Part shown: piece after piece, positions 1 to 7,098 of the stretch
How positions within the stretch are numbered: position 1 is the stretch's first letter
How the letters are laid out: each line of letters begins with the position of its first letter
Assembly (NCBI GenBank): GCA_026707325.1
Contig: JAPOXA010000062.1
Location: 31,667-95,666, forward strand
From: Acidobacteriota bacterium
GTDB taxonomy: Bacteria; Acidobacteriota; Thermoanaerobaculia; Multivoradales; Multivoraceae
Length of the DNA stretch: 64,000 nucleotides
Direction of reading: 5' to 3'
The notes under the pieces: generated by a model
What the model was told of the DNA's origin: nothing
The model's database searches: none
What the model saw: the letters and a program-made list of their open reading frames with translations, nothing else
Made by a program: the position numbers and the translations under genes

Positions 1-40
1 CTGCGCGGTTCCGGGTGAGGGCGACCGCGGGAGGGCGCCG

Positions 41-1318
41 ATGACCCGGGTCGGTCTGGTCTGCAGCGAGGCGCTCGGGGAGCGCGCCGCCGGCATCGGC
101 ATCCGCTACCTGGAGATGGCGCGGCGGTTACCCGGATTCGGATTCGAGGTCGCCCTGGTTTCGCCCTGGCGCACGGGCGAGCCGCCGGACGTGCCGGCCG
201 GGTCCGTCGAGGCGCGCCGGTTCGACTCCGCGCCGCTGCCGGAGTTGTTGAGGGACTGCGACGCGGCCGTCGCCCAGGGACAGTTGGCGAACGACGTGCT
301 CCACGAGTTCCCCGATCTGCCGACGGTGATCGATCTCTACGATCCCTTCCTCGTGGAGAACCTGACCCATCTCGAGACCCTGGGGCTCGATCCATACCGC
401 AACGATCACCGGTGCTGGATCCACCAACTGTCCCGCGGCGACTTCTTCCTCTGTTCCTCGCCTGAGCAGCGCGCCTACTACCTCGGCTTCCTGACCGCTC
501 TCGGACGGGTGAACCCGCATCGCTACCGGGACGATCCGGAGCTTTCCGGCCTGATTGCCGAGGTGCCGCTGGGCGTGCCGGATCCGTTGCCCGAACATCG
601 GCCGCTGTTGGCGCCGCGCGCGGACGGCGAGCGACGGGTGCTGTTCGGCGGGCTGTACGACTGGTACGACCCGGAGCCTCTTCTTGAGGCGTTCGCCGCC
701 CTGTCCGAACCGAGCGCGAGACTTCTGTTCGTGAGGCAGCCGCCCGGCGCCCAGGCGCCTCAGCGGCTGCTGGCGGAGGTGGAGGCGCGCAGCCGGAGGG
801 AAGATCCGCATCGCATCGGCTTTCTCGACTGGGTGCCTTTCGAACGCCGCTACGACCTGTTGCGGGACGTCGACGCACTGGCCGCCTGCCACCGGCCTGG
901 GCTGGAGACCGACCTGTCCCTGCGCACGCGGTTTCTCGATGCGCTCGCCGTCGGCTGCCCGGTGCTCACCACGGAGGGCGGAACCGTGCCGCGGCTGCTG
1001 CGGGAGTGGGACGCGGGGCTCGTCGTTCCCTGCGGCGACGTCGAGGCGCTCCGGGCGGGCCTCGCCGAGCTGGTCGCGGGCGGCGGCAAGGTCGAAGAGC
1101 GGGCGCGCCGGGGCCGTGAGCGGACGCTGGTCGACTACTCCTGGGAGCGCACGCTGGCCCCGCTGGTGGCCTTCCTTTCGTCCCCGCGCGTCGATCCGAC
1201 CAAGGCCGGGTTTGCGTTCCGGCTGGAGACGGCGGCGCCGGCCGACGAACCGGGCTTCCGCCTGCGGCGCTGGCTGCGGCGCCGGTTGGCGGGTTCGCTC
1301 CCGGCAGGCGGACCATGA
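41..1318 (+). CDS. Glycosyltransferase, GT4-like (GT-B fold)
   Basis: A 425-residue protein that probably transfers a sugar from a nucleotide-sugar donor during cell-surface polysaccharide synthesis. The N-terminus (MTRVGLVCSEALGERAAG) looks like the first Rossmann strand and acceptor-side loop of a GT-B enzyme. The C-terminal half has the donor-side pattern, with 'FGGLYDWYDPEPLLEAF' near residue 205 and 'ALAVGCPVLTTEGG' near 305, where GT4 enzymes bind the nucleotide sugar. There is no signal peptide, so it is cytoplasmic. A GGGAGGG ribosome site lies just before the ATG. The stop overlaps the next glycosyltransferase as ATGA, so the three transferases are translationally coupled. Donor and acceptor cannot be told from sequence. 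Confidence 0.8.
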   Translation: MTRVGLVCSEALGERAAGIGIRYLEMARRLPGFGFEVALVSPWRTGEPPDVPAGSVEARRFDSAPLPELLRDCDAAVAQGQLANDVLHEFPDLPTVIDLYDPFLVENLTHLETLGLDPYRNDHRCWIHQLSRGDFFLCSSPEQRAYYLGFLTALGRVNPHRYRDDPELSGLIAEVPLGVPDPLPEHRPLLAPRADGERRVLFGGLYDWYDPEPLLEAFAALSEPSARLLFVRQPPGAQAPQRLLAEVEARSRREDPHRIGFLDWVPFERRYDLLRDVDALAACHRPGLETDLSLRTRFLDALAVGCPVLTTEGGTVPRLLREWDAGLVVPCGDVEALRAGLAELVAGGGKVEERARRGRERTLVDYSWERTLAPLVAFLSSPRVDPTKAGFAFRLETAAPADEPGFRLRRWLRRRLAGSLPAGGP

Positions 1319-2658
1319 GCGACCGGGGCGCCGGCGGAAGCGGCCGTGGCCTGCGGGTAGACAGCGTCGACATCCTGGTGGTGAGCTGGAACGGCCGCCG
1401 GCACCTGGAGACGCTGCTGCCGGCGCTCGCAGCGCAGCGCGATCCCGGCGCCGCGGTAGGGATCCGGCTGTTCGACAACGGGTCGACGGACGGGACGGCG
1501 GCCTGGGTCGGCGCCGAACACCCGGAGGTCGAAGTCGTCGAACATCCGGTCAACCTCGGCTTCTCCGCCGCGAACAACCGTCTCGCGGAGGGCAGTTCGG
1601 CCGACGCGCTGGTGCTGGTCAACAACGACACGCGGCCGCGGCCGGACTGGCTCGCCGAACTCGTCGCGGCGCTGCGGGCGTCGCCTCCGGATGTGGCCGC
1701 GCTGTCCGGCTGCATCGTCGACTGGGAGGGAGAGCGCCTGGACTTCGGACGCGGCGTCATGGCCTTCGACGGTCACGCCTTCCAGCTCGACTACGGCCGC
1801 CTCCTGGAGGAGGTGGAGATCCCGGCCGAAGGCGCGGAGTTGCTCTTTCCCTGCGGCGGCAACATGATCGCGCGCCGCGACGCCTTTCGCGCGGCCGGGG
1901 GCTTCGACGAGAGCTACTTCGCGTACCTCGAGGACGTCGATCTCGGGTGGCGGTTCTGGTCGGGGGGCGAACGGGTGCTGTCGGCGCCGCGGGCCGTCGT
2001 CCGCCACCGTTCGAAGGCGACCAGCGATCTGCTGGGCAACGCCAACCGGGGCCTGCTGTTCGAGCGCAACGCCTACTTCACCGCCTTCAAGAACTACGAC
2101 GCCGAGCTTTGGCCGCAACTGATGCCGGCGGTCCAGTTGACGCTGCTCGCCCGTACGACGCACCTGCTCGCCCGCTGCAATCCGAACGGCGACGTACTGG
2201 CGCTCGATCCCTTCCGCACGGCTGGAGAGGCGAGCGAGGCTGTCTCCGGCGACCGGGGCGCGGCGCCGCGGACCAACCCGGGCGCGGCACCGCGTGGTCT
2301 CTGGCAGCGGGCGCGCGACGTCGTTGCCCTGCGGACCCGCCTGAGAAGGCTCGCCCGCCGTCTGGGCGGCGTGCCCGCCGGGGCGCCGGCCGTCGTCGAT
2401 GACCAGACGGTGGCTCAGGTGCGGGCACTGTCGGCAATCGTCCGCGGCCTGGACGGCGCCTCGGAACGGCGGCGCCAGGTGCAGGCCCGGCGGCGGCGGT
2501 CCGACCGCGAGATCCTGGAGCGCTTTCCGCTGTACGTGGTGCCGACCTATCCCGGCGACGAAGAACTGTTCGCTAGCGCAGGCTTCGAGTCCCTGTGGCC
2601 GGAGGACCTGGCGCCGGTTCGCCGGCTGCTGGACGACGTGATGGAGGTGGAGCGGTGA
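1315..2658 (+). CDS. Glycosyltransferase family 2, rhamnosyltransferase-like, with C-terminal extension
   Basis: A 447-residue GT-A enzyme. It has the GT2 nucleotide-binding opening 'VDILVVSWNG', 'DNGSTDGT' near residue 53, an NND metal-binding triad near 103 and 'YLEDVDLGWRFW' near 204, a pattern common in WbbL-like rhamnosyltransferases. Residues from about 320 to the end are an Arg-rich, probably helical tail outside the GT2 fold. Such tails often bind the membrane or partner enzymes; that role is inference. It starts with ATG inside the stop of the preceding gene and ends inside the start of the next, so it belongs to a tight polysaccharide operon. Confidence 0.85.
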   Translation: MSDRGAGGSGRGLRVDSVDILVVSWNGRRHLETLLPALAAQRDPGAAVGIRLFDNGSTDGTAAWVGAEHPEVEVVEHPVNLGFSAANNRLAEGSSADALVLVNNDTRPRPDWLAELVAALRASPPDVAALSGCIVDWEGERLDFGRGVMAFDGHAFQLDYGRLLEEVEIPAEGAELLFPCGGNMIARRDAFRAAGGFDESYFAYLEDVDLGWRFWSGGERVLSAPRAVVRHRSKATSDLLGNANRGLLFERNAYFTAFKNYDAELWPQLMPAVQLTLLARTTHLLARCNPNGDVLALDPFRTAGEASEAVSGDRGAAPRTNPGAAPRGLWQRARDVVALRTRLRRLARRLGGVPAGAPAVVDDQTVAQVRALSAIVRGLDGASERRRQVQARRRRSDREILERFPLYVVPTYPGDEELFASAGFESLWPEDLAPVRRLLDDVMEVER

Positions 2659-3635
2659 CCGGGTCGCCGGACTGGAGCATCGTGATACCGACCTTCGACC
2701 GCTTGCCGGCCCTGAAGGAAGTCCTTGAGGCCCTGGACGACCAGGACGGGCCGGGATTCGAGATCCTCGTGGTCAACGACGGCAGCACGGACGGAACCGG
2801 GTCCTGGCTCGATGAACGCGCCGCGGGCAGGAACGGCTGTGAGCCGGAGTTGCGGATCCTTCATCAGGAGAACCAGGGACCCGCCGTGGCCCGAAATCGC
2901 GGTGTCGCGGCGGCCCGGGGCCGTTGGGTGGCCTTCCTCGGGGACGACACTGTCCCCGCTTCGGGATGGTTGGCGGCGCACCACCACGCCCACGAGGACC
3001 CGCTGGCCCGGTCGATTCGCGAGGAGGGCGGTTGCGTCGGCGTCATCGGACGAACCGACTGGCACCCGCGCATGCGGCGTACGCCCTTCCTCGACTACAT
3101 CAACGAGAACGGGCTGCAGTTCGGCTTCGCCCTGATCAAGGACGAGGACGACGTGCCGTTCAACTTCTTCTACACATCGAACCTCTCGATCGACCGCGAG
3201 GCGATGGCGGCGGAACCCTTCGACCCGGCGTTTCCGTTCGCTGCCTGGGAGGACATCGAGGCCGGATACCGCTTGGCCGCACGCGGCTTGCGCCTCCTTT
3301 ACCGGCCGAAGGCCAGCGTCGCTCACGACCATCCGACCGGTCTCCGGCGGTTCGCGAAGCGGCAGTACCGCGCGGGGTACTCCGCGGTTGTCTTCTTCCG
3401 GCGGCATGAACAGCTCGGCCCCTTCCTGGGGTTCCACGACGGCGAGCCGCCTCCGGTCGGCGGTCTTCGCGACCGGGCTGGCCAGTGGCTGCAGGAACGA
3501 CTGGCGCGGACGTTGCAGGGACTTCCTGTCAGACTGCCCCGGCTGTGGGAGAACACGATGCGATATCACTATCTGGAAGGTCTCAGGAACGGCTGGTCCG
3601 ATGGCGTCGGCCTGGACCGGGGAGGTGCGTCGTGA
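2655..3635 (+). CDS. Glycosyltransferase family 2
   Basis: A 326-residue GT2 transferase. The start chosen is the GTG that overlaps the previous stop (GTGA), because the fold begins immediately with 'DWSIVIPTFDRLPAL'. The open frame extends upstream only through sequence coding for the other protein. Visible motifs are 'VVNDGSTDGT' near residue 38, 'NQGPAVARNRG' near 75, a GDD metal motif near 96 and 'WEDIEAGYRLAARG' near 199. No transmembrane segment is evident. It is the third transferase in the row and overlaps the PEGA gene that follows, again by GTGA. Confidence 0.85.
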   Translation: MTGSPDWSIVIPTFDRLPALKEVLEALDDQDGPGFEILVVNDGSTDGTGSWLDERAAGRNGCEPELRILHQENQGPAVARNRGVAAARGRWVAFLGDDTVPASGWLAAHHHAHEDPLARSIREEGGCVGVIGRTDWHPRMRRTPFLDYINENGLQFGFALIKDEDDVPFNFFYTSNLSIDREAMAAEPFDPAFPFAAWEDIEAGYRLAARGLRLLYRPKASVAHDHPTGLRRFAKRQYRAGYSAVVFFRRHEQLGPFLGFHDGEPPPVGGLRDRAGQWLQERLARTLQGLPVRLPRLWENTMRYHYLEGLRNGWSDGVGLDRGGAS

Positions 3636-4549
3636 GCTCGAAGGCACGTCTCGCGATTCGGATGGCGCTGCCCCTGGCCGCGCTGCCGGGTCTCGGCCTG
3701 GCGGGCGGCGCGGAAGCCGCCAGCGGGGCTGCCGGAACTGCTCCGGTCGTTCAAGCCCTCGCCCCACAGGCGCCGGTCGCGGTCGCCGCTGGCGATCGGG
3801 GTCGGCGCGGAGACGGCGACCGCAAGGGCCGCCGTTCCCGAACCTACGTGCGGCCCTACTACGGGTCCTTCGGCTGGTACGGCGGTTTCGATCCCCTCTG
3901 GCCCTACGCCTGGTCGCCGTACTCCTACGGCTACGGACCGTACGGCTGGGCTTCCGGTCCGGTCGGCTATGCGGACGCGGGTGCGCTCGACATCAACACC
4001 CGGCCCAAGAAGGCCTCCGTCTACATCGACGGCGAGCTGGTCGGGCGGGTCGACGGCTTCGACGGCTTCCCGCGCTACCTCTGGTTGCGCGACGGCAGCT
4101 ACCGGCTCGCGATCTTCATGGAGGGCTACGAGACCCTGGAGCGCCGGATCCGCGTTCAACCGGGTGTGGTCATCCGGATCGACGAGGATCTCGTCCCGGG
4201 GACCGCGGAACGGCCGCGGCCCGCGCCGCCGAGGCCGTCCCCGGCGCACGCGGCGCCGGAAGGCGAGTCGTGGAGAGTCGAGAACCGTGGCCGTTCGATC
4301 GAGCAGGACCAGCGGCAGGATCCGGCCCGGCTGCGGGTGGAGGTCGAACCCGCCGACGCCGTCGTCTACCTGGACGGCCGTCTGCTGGGGAGCGGCGCGG
4401 ATCTGGCGAGCCTCCACTCGGCGCTGATCGTCGATCCGGGCGCCCACCGGCTCGAGGTGACGCGTCCCGGCTACATAGCCGAAGTGCGGGCGTTCGAAGC
4501 GGCGCGGGGAGAAGACGTGGCCCTGCGCATCGTGCTCCGGGAGGAGTGA
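3632..4549 (+). CDS. Secreted PEGA-domain protein
   Basis: A 305-residue exported protein starting at a GTG that overlaps the preceding stop. Residues 1 to about 30 form a signal peptide with basic start, hydrophobic core and small residues before 'AEAA'. A Tyr/Gly-rich segment follows ('YYGSFGWYGGF', 'YSYGYGPYGW'). There are then two PEGA beta-sandwich repeats: about residues 113-190 ('TRPKKASVYIDGELVGRVDG' ... 'EGYETLERRI') and about 230-305 ('VEPADAVVYLDGRLLG'). PEGA repeats usually serve as envelope binding modules. The enzymes next to it suggest a role around surface polysaccharide, but the partner is unknown. Confidence 0.75.
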   Translation: MSSKARLAIRMALPLAALPGLGLAGGAEAASGAAGTAPVVQALAPQAPVAVAAGDRGRRGDGDRKGRRSRTYVRPYYGSFGWYGGFDPLWPYAWSPYSYGYGPYGWASGPVGYADAGALDINTRPKKASVYIDGELVGRVDGFDGFPRYLWLRDGSYRLAIFMEGYETLERRIRVQPGVVIRIDEDLVPGTAERPRPAPPRPSPAHAAPEGESWRVENRGRSIEQDQRQDPARLRVEVEPADAVVYLDGRLLGSGADLASLHSALIVDPGAHRLEVTRPGYIAEVRAFEAARGEDVALRIVLREE

Positions 4550-4610
4550 GCTTCTGCCGGGAGAAGTCAACCTCCGCCTCGCGTCGACATAGAGAAGTAG
4601 CCATGCTACC

Positions 4611-5189
4611 ATGACTCCCGTGGTGCATGAACTCGCGAGCCGTACCGGGGCGCGCGCCGGTGCGCCCGCCTGGCCCGCGCCGCGCGGCGCCGAGCCCCTG
4701 CGAGTGCTGGTTGCCTCGCCGCTTGGTTCGCTGGGGCTGGAGTTCATCGGTCGGCTGATCACCCGGTTGATCATCGCGCCGAAGGGCGCCGAGAAGGCGC
4801 TGTTCACTTCCTTGGGGTCGGTGGAGACGACCGACTTCGTCGACGAGGCCCTGGGTCGTCTGTCGGAGTACTTCGCCGGCGCCCGACGAAACCTCGATTT
4901 GCCCTACGACCTGGATCGGACCGGGATCGATGCCCTGTCCCGGCGCATCTTCGAGGAGACGGCCCGGATTCCCTACGGCCATACGCGCACCTACCGTAAT
5001 GTGGCCACCTCATCCGGCCAGGCGGGCGCCTACCGCCTGATCCGTTCCAGGCTGATGGCCAACCCGTTGCCGATCCTCGTGCCGTGCCACCGGGTGGTGC
5101 CGCGCCGGAGCGGTCCCGGGTCCTACATCGGCGGCGAGAAGCGCAAGGCGCACCTGCTCGCCCTGGAACGCAAGCACGCCGAGGACTAG
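4611..5189 (+). CDS. ogt: Methylated-DNA--protein-cysteine methyltransferase (Ogt/MGMT type)
   Basis: A 192-residue suicide DNA-repair protein that takes O6-alkyl groups from guanine onto its own cysteine. The active-site signature PCHRVV sits near residue 157. Before it come 'IPYGHTRTYRNVA' (helix-turn-helix DNA-binding segment) and 'NPLPILVP', both typical of the family. The N-terminal 90 residues match the smaller, poorly conserved domain, and the length fits Ogt. I saw no strong ribosome site before the ATG. The stop overlaps the stop of the converging epimerase gene by four bases. Symbol ogt is a family-level assignment. Confidence 0.88.
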   Translation: MTPVVHELASRTGARAGAPAWPAPRGAEPLRVLVASPLGSLGLEFIGRLITRLIIAPKGAEKALFTSLGSVETTDFVDEALGRLSEYFAGARRNLDLPYDLDRTGIDALSRRIFEETARIPYGHTRTYRNVATSSGQAGAYRLIRSRLMANPLPILVPCHRVVPRRSGPGSYIGGEKRKAHLLALERKHAED

Positions 5190-6124
5190 CTCCTGCGGCG
5201 GGCGTCCTCCCAGATCGCCTCCAGGGCCTGATCGAAGCTGCGTTTCGGGCGCCAGCCCAGAGCGCGTAGACGGCTGGCGTCGCCGCACATCACGGGAACG
5301 TCCGCAGGTCTCATGCGGTCGGAGTCCTGCCGGATCTCGACCTTCAGGCCGCTCAGCCGGATGAGTCGCCCGAGTGCCGACTCGAGTTCGATCGCCTCCC
5401 CGCGGGCGACGTTGTAGGCGCTGCCCGGTTCACCGCATTCAACCAGGAGCGCGTAGGCATCGGCGCCGTCGTCGACATGAACGAAGTCCCGCCGGGGGGT
5501 CAGGTTGCCGACGCGAAGCACGGGTTCCTCCCGGCCCGCTTCGATCGCCGCGACTTGGGTTGCGAACGAGGGGAGCGCGAAGTTGGCGCCCTGTCCAGGT
5601 CCGATCAGGTTGAAGGAGCGGACCACGATGGCGCCCAGGGGAAGGCTCAGCCGTTCGACCGCGGCCTTGGTCAGGGCGTAGGGCGAACCCGGTTCGAGGC
5701 CGCGGGTCTCGCGCACCGGCAGTTCCGCTTCCGGCACCGGACCATAGACCTCCGCGCTCGAGGCGACGACCAGCCGGCACGCTTCGGACGAGGCGCGGGC
5801 CGCGCGGACGACGTGTTCGGAACCCTCCACGTTGACCCGGTAGTAGTCGTCGATTTGCCGCCAGGACGCCATCACGTCGGAAAGGCCGGCCAGGTGGACG
5901 ACCGCATCCGGCGCCGCATCCCTGAACACGCGGTCGACCGCGTCACGATCGCGGATGTCGAGGGTGATGCGCTCGACGGGGACGCGGGCGCCGGCGTCGT
6001 CGTCGTTGGCGATGACCGTCCCCGGGGCATGGCAGGCGATGACGGCGGCCCCCCGTGCGACCAGTCGCGGCACCAGGCGGCCGCCAACGAACCCCTCGGC
6101 GCCGGTGACGAGGACGCGCTTCAC
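5186..6124 (-). CDS. NAD(P)-dependent nucleotide-sugar epimerase/reductase (SDR; GDP-6-deoxymannose reductase-like)
   Basis: A 312-residue extended short-chain dehydrogenase. It opens with 'KRVLVTGAEGFVGGRLV', the NAD(P)-binding GxxGxxG loop, and has the catalytic 'YALTKAAVE' (YxxxK) near residue 150 with Ser in 'VVASSAEVYGPV' upstream. The overall pattern, including 'VRSFNLIGPGQ' and 'PRRDFVHVDDGADAY', resembles GDP-4-keto-6-deoxymannose reductases and related epimerases. The exact substrate is not certain. Its ATG overlaps the rmlD stop by four bases, so lptD, rmlD and this gene form one minus-strand unit for outer-membrane glycan work. Confidence 0.75.
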   Translation of the reverse strand: MKRVLVTGAEGFVGGRLVPRLVARGAAVIACHAPGTVIANDDDAGARVPVERITLDIRDRDAVDRVFRDAAPDAVVHLAGLSDVMASWRQIDDYYRVNVEGSEHVVRAARASSEACRLVVASSAEVYGPVPEAELPVRETRGLEPGSPYALTKAAVERLSLPLGAIVVRSFNLIGPGQGANFALPSFATQVAAIEAGREEPVLRVGNLTPRRDFVHVDDGADAYALLVECGEPGSAYNVARGEAIELESALGRLIRLSGLKVEIRQDSDRMRPADVPVMCGDASRLRALGWRPKRSFDQALEAIWEDARRRS

Positions 6125-7098
6125 GCTTCGGCCTTGCCCTGTCCCAGCCGTTCAAAGTAGTCGTCAAGGCCTGACGTCCACTCTTCGACTCGCCGGTTGG
6201 TGATGGACTCGAAGCGGGCCACATCAAGCACCGAGTAGGCCGGCCGGACTGCGGGACGAGGCATGTCGGCGGTTGCGATCGGCTCCACTTCGGCGTTCAG
6301 GCCGAGGGCGTCGACGACGGCGACCGCGAAGCCGTGCCAGGAGGTGGCGGGTGCGTTGCAGTAGTGGACGATGCCGTCGGCGCCGGCCGCCTGGAGGTCG
6401 ACGAGAGCGCGGGCGAGGTAGGGCGCATAGGTCGGGCAGCCGATCTGGTCGGAGACGACGCGGAGCGGCTCCCCACGGCCGAGGCGGGCGGCGATCGCGG
6501 AGACGAAGTTCCGTTGGCGCGCGGACGCGCCAACCGGGTTCCGTTCCGCCGCCCGCGGCCGGTCGTCGGAACCCGTACGCGTTTGGCGCGCGGACGCGCC
6601 AACCGGGTTCCTGCCCTCCGGCCCGAACACCCAGCTCGTGCGGACCACGAGTCCGCCCGCATCGGTGACGGCCTGCTCGGCGCCGAGCTTCGAGCGTCCG
6701 TAGGCGGTGTCGGGCGCTGTCTCATCGTCTTCGCGGTAGGGCCTCCGGCCGCCGCCGTCGAACACGTAGTCGGTCGAGACGTGGATCAGGCGGCAGGCCC
6801 GCGGGAGGGCGGCCGCCAGCCGCGCGGGGGCCCTGCCGTTGATCTCCAGGGCGGCCTCGGGATCCGTCTCGCAGCCGTCGACGTCGGTGCAGGCGGCGCA
6901 GTTGTAGACGGCGGCGGCGCCGAAGCGGGCGGCCAGTGCCGCGGTTGCCTGGGTGTCCGTGACGTCCGCGCGCCGCCGGTCGGCGGCCAGGACATTCGCG
7001 CCTCGGCGGCGCAGCTCGTCGGCGACCTCCCTTCCGAGTTGACCCGCCGCGCCGAGCACCACGGCGCGGGCGCCGGCACCGGGGAAAGCGGCGGTCAC
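6121..7098 (-). CDS. rmlD: dTDP-4-dehydrorhamnose reductase, with a 33-residue in-frame repeat insertion
   Basis: A 325-residue NAD(P)H-dependent reductase for the last step of dTDP-L-rhamnose synthesis. It shows 'VLGAAGQLGREVADEL' (cofactor loop), 'VYNCAACTDVDGCE' and 'STDYVFDG' near 109, the YxxxK pair in 'TAYGRSKLGAEQ' near 131, and 'VVRTSWVFGP' near 151. The family motif that normally reads GRNFV is split: residues 164-196 are inserted between GR (162-163) and NFVSA (197 onward). The insert contains NPVGASARQ twice and is encoded by palindromic DNA. Removing it restores a normal-length RmlD. It overlaps lptD upstream and the epimerase downstream by four bases each. Whether the enzyme stays active is unknown. 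Confidence 0.88.
   Translation of the reverse strand: MTAAFPGAGARAVVLGAAGQLGREVADELRRRGANVLAADRRRADVTDTQATAALAARFGAAAVYNCAACTDVDGCETDPEAALEINGRAPARLAAALPRACRLIHVSTDYVFDGGGRRPYREDDETAPDTAYGRSKLGAEQAVTDAGGLVVRTSWVFGPEGRNPVGASARQTRTGSDDRPRAAERNPVGASARQRNFVSAIAARLGRGEPLRVVSDQIGCPTYAPYLARALVDLQAAGADGIVHYCNAPATSWHGFAVAVVDALGLNAEVEPIATADMPRPAVRPAYSVLDVARFESITNRRVEEWTSGLDDYFERLGQGKAEA
6511..6609. repeat. In-frame palindromic insertion inside rmlD
   Basis: Two identical 29-bp units lie 69 bp apart, at 6514-6542 and 6583-6611. Each begins with the perfect hairpin TTGGCGCG-CGGA-CGCGCCAA and continues CCGGGTTCC. Between them, GGGTTCCG (6537 onward) can pair with CGGAACCC near 6567, giving a further inverted repeat. 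The span is 99 bp, divisible by three, and keeps the rmlD frame open. The hairpin followed by GGGTTCC resembles one arm, read in reverse complement, of the structured intergenic repeats at 14.8 and 36.5 kb. Confidence 0.85.
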
